The notes under the pieces were generated by a model. That model made no database searches. It had not been told where the DNA came from and worked only from the letters and a program-made list of their open reading frames with translations. From NCBI RefSeq assembly GCF_000718305.1, contig NZ_JOFQ01000014.1, forward strand, positions 1-64,000: DNA of 64,000 nt, written 5' to 3'. Shown here in pieces: positions 49,592 to 58,592 of the stretch; the stretch's first letter is position 1; every line of letters begins with the position of its first letter. Both the position numbers and the translations under genes were made by a program. The stretch is from Streptomyces niger. Its GTDB lineage: Bacteria; Actinomycetota; Actinomycetes; Streptomycetales; Streptomycetaceae.

Positions 49592-51703
49592 TTGAGTCGT
49601 GAATCTGACAGTTCGTCCTCCGGGCCCCAGGGGCGCGGCGCTGCCGCCTACCCCTCGGGTACCCCGCCGTACGGGCCCCGCCAGGGCGACGCCGACGAGG
49701 CGGTAGCAGCGCGGCCGGAGGAGCCCAAGACCGAGACCACGCTGACCACGCGCATCAAGATCAATATTCCGGGATCGCGGCCGATCCCGCCGGTCGTGGT
49801 GCGCAAGCCGGTCGGCGAGGACACCGCGGCGAACGGTGCCGACGGCGCGCCGGGCGGCCGCGGTGGCGCCGACCGGACCGCCGAGCGCACCGGCAGCACG
49901 CCGCGGCCCCGGCCGCAGGCGGCGCCCGCCGCGCCCGCGGACAGCGCGCCCGAGGAGAAGAAGGACGCCGCGGCCGCCGCCACGAGCGACTGGTTCGCGC
50001 CACGCAAGCCCAAGCGCCCCACGGGTGGCCAGGCCCAGGGCGGCACCCCGGCCGGCGGCGTGCCGGCCGCCGGCGGCCACGGCCCCGGCGCGGGCCAGGG
50101 TTCCGGCGCAGGCCAGGGCGCTGCCGGGCAGCGGCCTGGCGCCGGCGGCCCTCCGGGACAGCCGGGCCAGGGCCAGGGCCAGGGCCAGGAGTCCGTCCTG
50201 CCGTACTTCTCCGACGGCCCGGCCGCACCCGGTGGCGGCGGACCGGCGGGCCTCGGCGGCACCGCGCCCGGTACGCCCGGACCGTCGGGCCCGACGACCG
50301 GCCCGGCCACCGGCGACCTCTCCTTCCCGCCGGCCGGCCCCGGCGGCGCCCCCCGGCCGCGCTCCGGACTGGAGGCGCTGGCGGCGGGCGAGACGCTGCC
50401 GCCGACCAGCCTCACCGGCGAGCGGCCCGGCGGCGCACCGCACGGTGGTGCGCTCACCGGTGGCGCCACTCCGCCGCCGAGGAGCGACGACACCGCCGAG
50501 CTGACCCCGCAGCCGCCGGCCGGTTCCGGCCGGCACGGCGCCGTGGGCCCGGTGGCCGGTGCGGACGGCCGTACCTCCAGCGACACCCTGGTCAGCGGCA
50601 TCCCCGCGGTCTCCGCCGACGGTCCGGCGCCGTGGCGGCCCGGCGCGCCGAGCGGGGGCCCGGCGGAGTCCGGCGCGGCGGACGCGCCCGCCGCGCCCGC
50701 CACGCCGAAGCCCAAGCCGCGCGCGAAGATCCCTGAGCCGATCAACCCGCGCAAGAAGGGTCGGAACAAGCTCGTCCTCGTGCTCGGCGGCATCGTCGTG
50801 CTCGCGGGCGTCGCCTACGGCGCCGGGCTGCTGCTGGACCACTCCGACGTACCGGGCGGCACCACGGCGCTCGGCGTGGACATCGGCGGCACGACCAAGG
50901 AGCAGGCCACCGAGAAGCTCGACGCGGCGCTGAAGGACACCAGGACCGCGCCGCTGAAGCTGACCGTCGACGGGCAGCCGCAGACCCTGCTCCCCGCCAA
51001 GGCGGGCCTGGACATCGACACCCAGGCCACCGTCCGGGGCGCGGCGGGCCGCGACTACAACCCGATCTCCGTCATCGGCTCGCTCTTCGGCGGTGCCCGT
51101 ACGGCCGAGCCGTCGATGATCGTCGACGACGAGAAGCTGGACATCGCGCTCAAGGCGGTGGCCGGCGAGCAGGGCGCTGCCAAGGACGGCGGCATAGACT
51201 TCGTCGCCGGCAAGGCCGTCCCGCACTACGGCAAGCCGTACAAGTCGATCGACGTCGACGCCGCCAAGCAGAAGGTCACGCAGGCGTACGAGGACCGGCT
51301 CGCCGGCGGCGGCGGGCAGCCCGTGGCGCTCAAGACCCGCATGCAGCAGCCGACGGTCCCGGACTCCGAGGTGAACCGGGCGCTGAAGACGTTCGCCAAG
51401 CCGGCGATGTCCGGGCTGATCACGGTGCGGACGGACGCGCAGCACACGGTGTCCTTCAGCCCCGAGAAGTCCATCCCGAAGTTCGTCTCGATGAAGCCCG
51501 TCAACGGCAAGCTGGTCGAGTACTACGACCGGCCGGCGCTGAAGGCCCTGTACGGCGAGACGTTCGAGGGCGTCATGGTCACCAAGGGCGACGGCTCCAA
51601 GAAGCCGGTCAGCGTCGAGGAGGTCGCGAGCGCGGTCGGCCAGGCGCTCCGCGGCACCACCGCGGCGCAGCGGGTCGTCACCATCCCGACGAACCCCAGC
51701 TGA
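49592..51703 (+). CDS. Membrane-anchored VanW/YoaR-type peptidoglycan-binding protein with long disordered N terminus
   Basis: A 703-residue protein. Residues 1-385 are low-complexity, rich in Pro, Gly, Ala and Gln (for example GQPGQGQGQGQ near 193) and contain a short conserved-looking patch TTLTTRIKINIPGSRPIPPV (about 50-70). One transmembrane helix (about 392-412) follows a basic run. Outside the membrane (420-703) the TTALGVDIGGTTKEQATEKL opening and repeated units match the peptidoglycan-binding domain of VanW/YoaR proteins. The long cytoplasmic part may bind partners. TTG 49592 has GGGAGA 6 nt upstream; other in-frame starts upstream are weaker. It lies 165 nt after DUF6113. Confidence 0.78.
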   Translation: MSRESDSSSSGPQGRGAAAYPSGTPPYGPRQGDADEAVAARPEEPKTETTLTTRIKINIPGSRPIPPVVVRKPVGEDTAANGADGAPGGRGGADRTAERTGSTPRPRPQAAPAAPADSAPEEKKDAAAAATSDWFAPRKPKRPTGGQAQGGTPAGGVPAAGGHGPGAGQGSGAGQGAAGQRPGAGGPPGQPGQGQGQGQESVLPYFSDGPAAPGGGGPAGLGGTAPGTPGPSGPTTGPATGDLSFPPAGPGGAPRPRSGLEALAAGETLPPTSLTGERPGGAPHGGALTGGATPPPRSDDTAELTPQPPAGSGRHGAVGPVAGADGRTSSDTLVSGIPAVSADGPAPWRPGAPSGGPAESGAADAPAAPATPKPKPRAKIPEPINPRKKGRNKLVLVLGGIVVLAGVAYGAGLLLDHSDVPGGTTALGVDIGGTTKEQATEKLDAALKDTRTAPLKLTVDGQPQTLLPAKAGLDIDTQATVRGAAGRDYNPISVIGSLFGGARTAEPSMIVDDEKLDIALKAVAGEQGAAKDGGIDFVAGKAVPHYGKPYKSIDVDAAKQKVTQAYEDRLAGGGGQPVALKTRMQQPTVPDSEVNRALKTFAKPAMSGLITVRTDAQHTVSFSPEKSIPKFVSMKPVNGKLVEYYDRPALKALYGETFEGVMVTKGDGSKKPVSVEEVASAVGQALRGTTAAQRVVTIPTNPS

Positions 51704-51727
51704 CCCGCGGCGGACGACGCGCGGAAG

Positions 51728-51755
51728 AGCCCCGGCGGCACCGGCCACCGGGGCT
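51728..51755 (+). terminator. Hairpin after the VanW-type gene
   Basis: AGCCCCGG (51728-51735) pairs with CCGGGGCT (51748-51755), with two more pairs inward after a mismatch. No T-run. Confidence 0.5.
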
Positions 51756-51795
51756 CGCCCCTGCAGGACGACGGGACCTTCGCCCCTGCAGGACG
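51755..51795. repeat. 16-bp direct repeat upstream of the PP2C gene
   Basis: TCGCCCCTGCAGGACG occurs at 51755-51770 and 51780-51795 (period 25 bp). The second copy ends 29 nt before the PP2C start codon and covers the -35 zone of a possible promoter with CATGCT at 51810. Confidence 0.75.
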
Positions 51796-51824
51796 GTGGC
51801 ACCTGTGCGCATGCTGGAAGTGCC

Positions 51825-53129
51825 ATGCCTTTCACGCGACTGCAGGATTCCGGCCGCCGGCGCGCGCTGCTGCTGAGCGCCGTGGTCGCGCTGATCGCGA
51901 CGGCCGATGCGCTCACCGGCCCCCAGGTGCGCCTCATCTCCTTCGCCGGGATCGCGCCGATGTTCGCGGCGCTGCGCTGCTCGGCGCGCTGGACCGCCGT
52001 GGTGACGGCCTCCTACGTCGCGGCCGGCGTCGTCCTCTACGCCCGGAACTTCTCCGACTGGACGATGTCGGGCTCGCTCGTGGGTCTCGCCGGCACGCTG
52101 GTGGTCGCCGTCTTCGCCCAGTTGCTGTGCCACAACCGGCGGCGGCGCGACGACGCCTTCGACCGCACCCGGCTGGTCGCCGACGAGGTCCAGCGGGCGA
52201 TGCTGCACGAACTGCCGCTGCGGGCCGGAGGGTACGCCGTGGCCGGCTTCTACGTCTCGGCGCTGGAGGGCGCCCGGGTCGGCGGCGACATCTACGAGGC
52301 GGTCGAGACGCCGTACGGCACCCGCCTGGTGATCGGCGACGTGCAGGGCAAGGGCATGCCCGCGATCGGTGCCGGGCACGAGGCGCTGGCGTCCTTCCGG
52401 GAGGCCGCGCACTACGAGGCGACGCTGGAGGGCGTCGCGGCGCGTATGGAGGCGTCCCTCCGGCGCCACAACGCGCGGGCCGTCGCGCAGGGCGGCACGG
52501 AGCGCTTCGTGACCGCGCTGCTCATCGAGATCGGCCCCGACGGCCACGGGCGCTCGCTGTCCTGCGGACACATTCCCTACTACGTCGTCCGCGGGGGCCG
52601 GGTCGTGGAGCGGGACGAGGGGCAGTGGCTGCCGCTGGGCCTGGGCGAGCTGACCGGGGAGCGGCGTCGGGCTCATGACGCGTGGCCGCTGGACGAGGAC
52701 TGGGCCGTGCTGTGCACGGACGGCGTGACCGAGGCCCGGCGCGGGGACGGCACGTTCTACCCGCTCGGCGAGCGGCTGGCACGCTGGACGGGGATGGCGC
52801 CGGCCGAGCTGGCCACCGCCCTCCGCGCGGACCTCACGGAGTTCACCGGCGGCCGGCTCAAGGACGACGCGACCGTCCTGATCGTCCGCCGCAGCCCGGA
52901 CAGCGCCCCGCTGCGCCCGACCGCCGAACAGCCGCCGCACAGCCACGCGCCGAACCGCTCGCAGCAGGCCCCACCCGCCCCGACCGGCAGTCACTCGGCG
53001 GACCACCCGCAGCGCACCCCAGCCGACAGGCGTGCCCCGACCGCGGAGCCGAGGGCTTCGGAGGGCCCGGGGGCCTCCGCGGCTCTGGGGGCCTCCGCCG
53101 ACGGCGACCGGCCGCGTACCGTCAGTTGA
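51825..53129 (+). CDS. Membrane-bound SpoIIE-type PP2C phosphatase
   Basis: A 434-residue protein. Four hydrophobic helices (about 13-103) form a membrane sensor of a type common in Streptomyces. The phosphatase domain (110-360) keeps GGDIYE, GDVQGKG, CGHIP, TDG in LCTDGVTEAR, and DD in LKDDATVLIV. The acidic metal residues are therefore present, although the first motif ends in Glu rather than Asp. Residues 365-434 are a Pro/Ser/Ala-rich tail. It probably dephosphorylates an anti-sigma antagonist. GGAAG lies 4 nt before ATG 51825. Its end overlaps the convergent SirB1-like gene by 8 nt. Confidence 0.87.
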   Translation: MPFTRLQDSGRRRALLLSAVVALIATADALTGPQVRLISFAGIAPMFAALRCSARWTAVVTASYVAAGVVLYARNFSDWTMSGSLVGLAGTLVVAVFAQLLCHNRRRRDDAFDRTRLVADEVQRAMLHELPLRAGGYAVAGFYVSALEGARVGGDIYEAVETPYGTRLVIGDVQGKGMPAIGAGHEALASFREAAHYEATLEGVAARMEASLRRHNARAVAQGGTERFVTALLIEIGPDGHGRSLSCGHIPYYVVRGGRVVERDEGQWLPLGLGELTGERRRAHDAWPLDEDWAVLCTDGVTEARRGDGTFYPLGERLARWTGMAPAELATALRADLTEFTGGRLKDDATVLIVRRSPDSAPLRPTAEQPPHSHAPNRSQQAPPAPTGSHSADHPQRTPADRRAPTAEPRASEGPGASAALGASADGDRPRTVS

Positions 53130-53991
53130 GCATCGCGCGGGCGGCCGCGGCCTGGCGACGGACCGTTTTTGCGGCCCCCGGGTCCACCGCTTCCAGCACC
53201 GTCGCGTACTCCTCCAGCTCCGCGGCGCCGCGGAGGAAGTCGCCGCGCTCGACCAGCACCTCGGCGTGCTCGTGCCGCAGCCGCGCCGGATGGCTGGGCA
53301 GCAGCAGCGACAGCTCCACCGCCCACAGCCGTACGTCGCTGCGCTCGGGGCGGGCCGTCGCCCAGGCCCGGATGTTGTTCAGGATGCGCAGCACCGTCTC
53401 CAGCGGGTCGGCGGGCGCCAGCATCTGCGGCGTCAGCGGCTCGCCGGTCGCGCCCGCGACCAGCAGCCCGGCGTCCTCGTCCGTCAGGATGCGGCCGCCG
53501 TCGAACGGGTCCACCAGGACGTGCGCGCCGTACGGATCGCCGAACCCCACGACGTAGTGCCCGGGCAGCGCCACGCCGTACACGGGAGCGCCGGCCCGCC
53601 GTGCGACCTCCGTCCACACCACCGACAGCAGGATCGGCAGTCCGCGGCGGCGCCGCAGCACCTCGTGGAGCAGCGAGGACTCCAGCCGCCGGTAGTCGGC
53701 GGGCAGGCCGTGGAAGCCGCAGCGGGCGCCGAGCAGCGCGGCGACGCTGTGGGCCCAGGCGTGCGCGTCGTCGCCGGTGCCGCCGTGGGCGCGCCCCGGC
53801 CGGAACGGCAGCAGGCCGGCCAGCCGGTCCAGTTCGATCTGGGCGGCGTCGATGCCGTGCTCGTCCAGCTCCGGGTCGGCCTCGGCGGCCAGCAGCAGGC
53901 ACAGCAGCGTGAGATCGGGCCGCTCCTCGCGGGCGGCCTCGGCGAACTGCCGCCGCCGGGCAGCGCGGGGGGTGTCGGGCTCGGGGTGCAT
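53122..53991 (-). CDS. SirB1-family transglutaminase-like protein
   Basis: A 289-residue protein with a transglutaminase-like N-terminal half and helical repeat-like C-terminal half, as in SirB1/YchA. SSLLHEVLRRRRGLPILLSV (about 104-123), VYGVALPGHYVVGF and DPFDGGRILTDEDA are typical. The nucleophile Cys of true transglutaminases is not seen at the usual place, as in the rest of the family. The role is unknown. ATG 53991 is 17 nt after the GNAT gene stop, so both are probably in one unit. Confidence 0.83.
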   Translation of the reverse strand: MHPEPDTPRAARRRQFAEAAREERPDLTLLCLLLAAEADPELDEHGIDAAQIELDRLAGLLPFRPGRAHGGTGDDAHAWAHSVAALLGARCGFHGLPADYRRLESSLLHEVLRRRRGLPILLSVVWTEVARRAGAPVYGVALPGHYVVGFGDPYGAHVLVDPFDGGRILTDEDAGLLVAGATGEPLTPQMLAPADPLETVLRILNNIRAWATARPERSDVRLWAVELSLLLPSHPARLRHEHAEVLVERGDFLRGAAELEEYATVLEAVDPGAAKTVRRQAAAARAMLN

Positions 53992-54008
53992 GTCTGGTCC
54001 GTACCCGT

Positions 54009-55064
54009 TCAGCGGGGGCCGCCCTGCGGGGCGCGCCGGTAGTGGTAGTGGTGATGATCGGTGAAGCCGAGGGTGTCGTACAGCGCCCCGGCTTCTTCGT
54101 TGTCCGCCTCGACCTGCAGGTATGCCGCCGAGGCGCCCTCCTCCAGGGCCCGCTGGGCGAGCGCGGCCATCACCAGCGTGGCCAGCCCCTGACGGCGGTG
54201 GGCCGGGGCGACCTCCACCGCCGCGAAGCCCGCCCAGCGGCCGTCGACCACCATGCGCCCGATGGCGGCGGGCCCGTCCTCGCCCGGCACCGTCGCGAAC
54301 CACACGGACGGCCCACCGGTCAGGACCTGCGCCGCCTCGGGCGGCGCGTCGGCGCTCCGGTTGTACAGCGCCGTCCACTCGCCGTCCGGTTCCCGGGAGA
54401 GCCGTACCCGGCCGGTGTCCGCGTCGGTGTCGGCCAGCGGCGCCAGGGCTCCGACGCGGACGGCGGTGCGCGCCTCGGCCGTCCAGCCGCGCCGCTCCAG
54501 CGCGGCGGCGAGCAGCTCGTCACCGCCGGCCGCGCCGGTGGACACGACGACGTACGGGGGCAGGCCGCGAGCTGCGTACCAGTCGCGGACGCGGTCCAGC
54601 GCGTCGTCCAGCGGGACGCCGGGGTCGCCGACCGGCAGTACGGAATTCGCCCGCCGGGTGAATCCTCCGGAAGCCCGCAGCGTCCACTCCCCGAGCCGCT
54701 CCGTCTCGACAGCCGGCCAGCCGCGCGCGGCGACCTCCGTGAGCTCCCGCGCGCTCGTCGCGGGGCCCCGCCGGCGGGCCGGTGCCATCCAGAGGGGGCG
54801 CGAAGCTCCATGAGGGGCGGTGGTCGGGCGACGGGCGGGCACCACCTTGCCCGCGACCAGGGAACTCGCCGCGATCCGTACCTCCTCACCGGTCCGTCGT
54901 GTGATGCTCAACACACCGTCGTCCCACGATGTGAGAACACCGACCGTGTCGGTGAATCGCTCCGTGGACTCACCCGGCTCGGCCAGCCTGCGGACCGATA
55001 CCCTTTTCCCCACGTCAGCAGGGGTGATGGCGACCTCCAGTCGTCCGCCCGTGGTGAATTCCAC
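54009..55064 (-). CDS. GNAT-family N-acetyltransferase
   Basis: A 351-residue protein. The N-terminal 90 residues form a small beta domain (LEVAITPADVGKRVSVRRLA, SITRRTGEEVRI) resembling RNA- or nucleic-acid-binding beta barrels. The rest holds a degenerate and a complete GNAT fold; the acetyl-CoA loop is APAHRRQGLATLVM (about 292-305) and the C-terminal YDTLGF is typical. It ends in a His/Tyr run DHHHYHYRR. GTG 55064 follows GGGGCGGG. Divergent from fdxA. The acceptor is unknown. Confidence 0.85.
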   Translation of the reverse strand: MEFTTGGRLEVAITPADVGKRVSVRRLAEPGESTERFTDTVGVLTSWDDGVLSITRRTGEEVRIAASSLVAGKVVPARRPTTAPHGASRPLWMAPARRRGPATSARELTEVAARGWPAVETERLGEWTLRASGGFTRRANSVLPVGDPGVPLDDALDRVRDWYAARGLPPYVVVSTGAAGGDELLAAALERRGWTAEARTAVRVGALAPLADTDADTGRVRLSREPDGEWTALYNRSADAPPEAAQVLTGGPSVWFATVPGEDGPAAIGRMVVDGRWAGFAAVEVAPAHRRQGLATLVMAALAQRALEEGASAAYLQVEADNEEAGALYDTLGFTDHHHYHYRRAPQGGPR

Positions 55065-55207
55065 AGTTGTGCCCGCCCCTCTTGTTCGTCTCGTGCCCGG
55101 GACCGGAGATACTAGGTGCGGGCATCGACGACGCCGCGCTCCCGCGCGCCCTGAGGCGGCCGCCCGAACGAGACGGCCCGCCGGCCCTAACGAGGAGGAA
55201 CGACAGC

Positions 55208-55528
55208 GTGACCTACGTCATCGCGCAGCCTTGTGTCGACGTCAAGGACAAGGCGTGCATCGAGGAGTGCCCGGTCGACTGCATCTACGAGGGCTCCCGG
55301 TCCTTGTACATCCACCCGGACGAATGCGTCGACTGTGGCGCCTGTGAGCCGGTCTGCCCGGTCGAGGCCATCTTCTACGAGGATGACACCCCGGAGGAGT
55401 GGAAGGACTACTACAAGGCGAACGTCGAGTTCTTCGACGAGCTCGGCTCGCCCGGTGGTGCGTCGAAGCTGGGTCTGATCGAGAAGGACCACCCCTTCAT
55501 CGCCGCCCTGCCGCCGCAGAACCAGTAA
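55208..55528 (+). CDS. fdxA: 7Fe ferredoxin
   Basis: A 106-residue ferredoxin with one [3Fe-4S] and one [4Fe-4S] centre. Cys9, Cys17 and Cys50 should bind the 3Fe centre, and Cys21, Cys40, Cys43 and Cys46 the 4Fe centre; Cys25 stands where CPVDC follows. The sequence TYVIAQPCVDVKDKACIEEC is the actinobacterial FdxA/FdxC type. It supplies electrons to P450s and other enzymes. GTG 55208 lies 9 nt after AGGAGG. dapC follows after 90 nt, the same pair as Rv1177/Rv1178. Confidence 0.95.
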   Translation: MTYVIAQPCVDVKDKACIEECPVDCIYEGSRSLYIHPDECVDCGACEPVCPVEAIFYEDDTPEEWKDYYKANVEFFDELGSPGGASKLGLIEKDHPFIAALPPQNQ

Positions 55529-55618
55529 CGGCAGGCAGCAGCGCCGCTCCGGTCCCGTACGGCCGTCACCGCCGTACGGGACCGCGGCGTTCCCCGACAC
55601 GTACGAAAGAAGAGCAAC

Positions 55619-56716
55619 GTGGGCGCAGTATCCGCACGCCTCCCCGTCTTCCCCTGGGATCGGCTGGAGCCCTACAAGGCGACGGCCGCCGCGCATGCCG
55701 ACGGCATCGTGGACCTGTCCGTGGGGACCCCGGTCGACCCGGTGCCGGCGCTGATCCAGGACGCGCTCGCCGGTGCGTCGGACAGCCCGGGCTATCCGAC
55801 CGTGTGGGGCACGCCCGCGCTGCGTGACGCGCTCACCGGCTGGGCGGAGCGCCGGCTCGGCGCCACCGGCCTCGCGCACGAGAACGTGCTGCCGGTCGTC
55901 GGCTCCAAGGAACTGGTCGCCTGGGTGCCCACCCAGCTCGGCATCGGCGCCGGTGACAGGGTCGCCTACCCGCGCCTGGCCTACCCGACGTACGAGGTCG
56001 GCGCGCGGCTCGCGGGCGCCGAGCCGGTCGTCTACGACACCCCGTGGGAGCTGGACCCGGCAGGCCTGAAGCTGCTGTGGCTCAACTCCCCGTCCAACCC
56101 CACCGGCCGCGTGCTGAGCGCCGAGGACCTGCGCCGCACGGTCTCCTGGGCCCGCGAGCACGGCATCCTCGTGTTCAGCGACGAGTGCTACCTGGAGCTG
56201 GGCTGGGAGGCCGACCCGGTCTCCGTGCTGCACCCGGAGGTCAACGGCGGCTCGTACGACGGGATCGTCGCCGTCCACTCGCTCTCCAAGCGCTCCAACC
56301 TGGCCGGCTACCGCGCGGCCTTCGTGGCCGGCGACGCCGCGGTGCTCGGTGAGCTGCTGCAGATCCGCAAGCACGGCGGCATGATGATCCCCGCGCCCGT
56401 CCAGGCGGCCACCATCGCGGCACTGGGCGACGACGCGCACGTGGCGGAGCAGCGGGAGCGTTACGCGCGCCGGCGTGCGGCGCTGCGCACCGCCTTCGAG
56501 GCGGCGGGCTTCCGCATCGAGCACAGCGAGGCGTCGCTGTACCTCTGGGCGACCCGCGACGAGCCCTGCTGGGACACCGTCGGCGACCTCTCCAAGCGCG
56601 GCATCCTCGTCGCGCCGGGCGACTTCTACGGCCCGGCGGGCGAGCAGTTCGTACGGGTCGCCTTCACGGCCACCGACGAGCGGGTGGACGCGGCGGTCCG
56701 CCGGCTCGCCGAGTAG
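55619..56716 (+). CDS. dapC: Succinyldiaminopimelate transaminase
   Basis: A 365-residue class I/II PLP aminotransferase that makes N-succinyl-LL-diaminopimelate from the keto acid in lysine and peptidoglycan synthesis. Lys224 in HSLSKRSNLAGYR binds PLP, NSPSNPTG (156-163) is the aminotransferase core motif, and SDECY (187-191) positions the ring. The start MGAVSARLPVFPWDRLEPYK is typical of actinobacterial DapC. GTG 55619 follows AAAGAAGAG. dapE, the next enzyme, is only 1.9 kb away, although two unrelated minus-strand genes intervene. Confidence 0.92.
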   Translation: MGAVSARLPVFPWDRLEPYKATAAAHADGIVDLSVGTPVDPVPALIQDALAGASDSPGYPTVWGTPALRDALTGWAERRLGATGLAHENVLPVVGSKELVAWVPTQLGIGAGDRVAYPRLAYPTYEVGARLAGAEPVVYDTPWELDPAGLKLLWLNSPSNPTGRVLSAEDLRRTVSWAREHGILVFSDECYLELGWEADPVSVLHPEVNGGSYDGIVAVHSLSKRSNLAGYRAAFVAGDAAVLGELLQIRKHGGMMIPAPVQAATIAALGDDAHVAEQRERYARRRAALRTAFEAAGFRIEHSEASLYLWATRDEPCWDTVGDLSKRGILVAPGDFYGPAGEQFVRVAFTATDERVDAAVRRLAE

Positions 56717-56732
56717 CCGTCACGGGTACGGC

Positions 56733-56768
56733 CGAAGGGCCCGGGAGCAGCGGCTCCCGGGCCCTTCG
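56733..56768. terminator. Bidirectional terminator between dapC and secreted-protein gene
   Basis: A perfect 16-bp stem (56733-56748 with 56753-56768) around AGCG between convergent genes. Confidence 0.8.
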
Positions 56769-56785
56769 TGCGTCCGGCGGTGGCG

Positions 56786-57247
56786 TCAGCCGCCCAGGCC
56801 GCCGAGCGCTTCGGCGACCGGCAGGCCCGCGAGCAGCTTGCCGGCGGGCAGCTTCTCGGCCAGCGGCAGGTCCTTGGTGAGTCCCTCGGTGGGCAGCGCA
56901 CGGGTGGTGTCGTCCACGGCGTCCTTGGTGTCCGTGACGCGGCCGGTGGCCTTCTTGGCGGTGGGGGCGAGTTCCTGCAGCGTCTCGTTGCCGGTGCGGC
57001 CGGCCTCCGGGACGGCCTTCCTCACGGCCTCACCGGCGACCGGGCCGGCCACCGCGCTGGTGTTCTGCAGGGCGTCGCCGGCGGTCTCGGTGACGCTCGA
57101 CGGGTCCACCTTGGTCAGTCCACCCAGGTCGGCGGCCTTGGGCAGGTCAATGGCGCTCGCGGAGCCGGCGGCACCGACCACGGGAGCCGCGCCCGCTGCG
57201 ACCAGCAGCGCGGCCCGGGCGATCCGACGCGTAAGGGGGAGGGACAT
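56786..57247 (-). CDS. Secreted hypothetical protein
   Basis: A 153-residue exported protein. MSLPLTRRIARAALLVAAGA begins a classical signal peptide that should be cut after ASA (about 32). The mature part has no cysteines and is an Ala/Gly/Lys/Thr-rich, probably helical chain with repeated hydrophobic ends (GGLTKVDPSSVTETAGDALQ, LAGLPVAEALGGLGG). Homologues are common in Streptomyces and have no established function. AAAGGAG lies 5 nt before ATG 57247. Confidence 0.72.
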   Translation of the reverse strand: MSLPLTRRIARAALLVAAGAAPVVGAAGSASAIDLPKAADLGGLTKVDPSSVTETAGDALQNTSAVAGPVAGEAVRKAVPEAGRTGNETLQELAPTAKKATGRVTDTKDAVDDTTRALPTEGLTKDLPLAEKLPAGKLLAGLPVAEALGGLGG

Positions 57248-57571
57248 GGTGCTCCTTTGACGGAGAGGGACTTGTTTCTTCTGTGCAGACGTACGGTGCC
57301 CGCCGGGCAGCGGCAGTTGGCTGCCGGGCGGACGCAGTGAATACCGCGCCAGAGCCCCGAAGGTTGCGGTGCGCCCGGGTAAAGAATTGGTAATGTGTCG
57401 CATTATCCGCTTCGGATGAAAGCGGGTGAAATCCGCACGTCAGGAGTAGGTGGAAGAACGTCACGCCTCAGGTACGCCAAGGAAAACAAGGGGTCACAGC
57501 AGGGGTGAGGGAGACGCCGCGAATTGTCGACGCGCATTGACGACATTCCTACTGACGAGGGAATGTCCGGA
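57248..57571. other. Gap between two minus-strand genes
   Basis: 324 bases holding the promoter of the secreted-protein gene. The stretch 57370-57420 is AT-rich (AAAGAATTGGTAATGTGTCG). No gene, terminator or clear operator was recognised. Confidence 0.4.
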
Positions 57572-58489
57572 CTAACGCGCGGTCGTGATCCGAACATCCG
57601 TCGGGCGAATGCCGCGGGAATCGCCGGTTACCTTCTGCCAGCCCTTCCCTGATTCCTCCGCGGTCCACCGGCGATCGCCGTAAGAGATGCGTTCGATACG
57701 CAACTCCGACGCGTGCGCCACCGCCCAGGTCGCCAGCTGCCAGCCGCGCTGGTCCGCCGCCACGCCCGCGGCGGCCGTCACCGGCACCGTGAGCGTCCGT
57801 CCGGCCGCACGGGTGGCCGCCGCGGTCCGCGGCAGCACCTCCGGCCCGAACTCCCGCACCAGCCGCTCGCGCACCTGTGCCGTGTCGCCCGGCGCGTTCT
57901 CGGCGGGCCGGCTCTGCGCGCAGCTCAGCGCCGCCGGTGTCCGCCCGGTCAGCGCGCCGGTCAGCAGCGCCGCGTTCGCCTCGTGCTTGGCGTACGCCTG
58001 CGGATAGGCGCTGCGCTGCACCTTCTGGGCCGCGACGGTCAGCGGCAGCCGGGAGTACCCGGGAACCTGCGCCAGGTGCTTGTAGAACTCCCCGGCCGCG
58101 TAGACCGGATCCATGATCTCCTCGGCCGTGCCCCAGTCCTGGGAGGGCCGCTGCTGGAAGAGGCCGACCGAGTCCCGGTCGCCGTACTCGATGTTGCGCA
58201 GCCCGGACTCCTGCATGGCGGTCGCCAGCGCGATGGTCACGGCCCGCTCGGGCAGGTCGCGCGAGGCGCCCACGGCCGAGATCGTCGCGGCGTTGGCCGC
58301 CTGCTCCGGAGACAGCTCGTACGGCTCGCCGCCGCCCGCGGGCTGCACCGTGCAGCGCGGGGCCCCGGGGCCACCGGTCACGTACTGCACGACGAGGTAG
58401 CCCGCGAGTCCGAGCAGCACGGCGAGGGCCGCGAACGCGCGTATGAGGCGCTTGCGGCGGACGGAGGCACGCTGGGGACGGCGAAGCAC
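57572..58489 (-). CDS. Membrane-anchored lysozyme-like / SLT-type protein
   Basis: A 305-residue protein with one N-terminal transmembrane helix (17-36) and an external domain. Residues 76-150 resemble a lytic transglycosylase or lysozyme-like fold: AMQESGLRN places Glu94 as a catalytic candidate and SVGLFQQRPSQDWG contains the GLFQ motif (109-112). The C-terminal 150 residues are of unknown type. It may act on peptidoglycan, though activity has not been shown for such proteins to my knowledge. GTG 58489 is the only start upstream of the helix; no ribosome site is visible. Divergent from dapE by 103 nt. Confidence 0.72.
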   Translation of the reverse strand: MLRRPQRASVRRKRLIRAFAALAVLLGLAGYLVVQYVTGGPGAPRCTVQPAGGGEPYELSPEQAANAATISAVGASRDLPERAVTIALATAMQESGLRNIEYGDRDSVGLFQQRPSQDWGTAEEIMDPVYAAGEFYKHLAQVPGYSRLPLTVAAQKVQRSAYPQAYAKHEANAALLTGALTGRTPAALSCAQSRPAENAPGDTAQVRERLVREFGPEVLPRTAAATRAAGRTLTVPVTAAAGVAADQRGWQLATWAVAHASELRIERISYGDRRWTAEESGKGWQKVTGDSRGIRPTDVRITTAR

Positions 58490-58579
58490 GCGCCATACGG
58501 TACTGGAGCGGAGTGACGGGCCCCGCCGGACCTCGGGGAACGGACAGCGACGGGCAACGGAGGGGCAACGAGCGACCGG

Positions 58580-58585
58580 TAGGGT
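58580..58585 (+). promoter_or_regulatory. -10-like hexamer TAGGGT of dapE
   Basis: TAGGGT ends 7 nt before ATG 58593, and no ribosome site is present, again suggesting a leaderless transcript. Confidence 0.4.
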
Positions 58586-58592
58586 CGGGACC

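Noticed and set aside
50090..50200. GGCCAGGGCCAGG-type repeats considered as a mobile-element or minisatellite signal
   Set aside because: They encode the Gly/Gln-rich linker of the VanW-type protein in frame and show no element ends.
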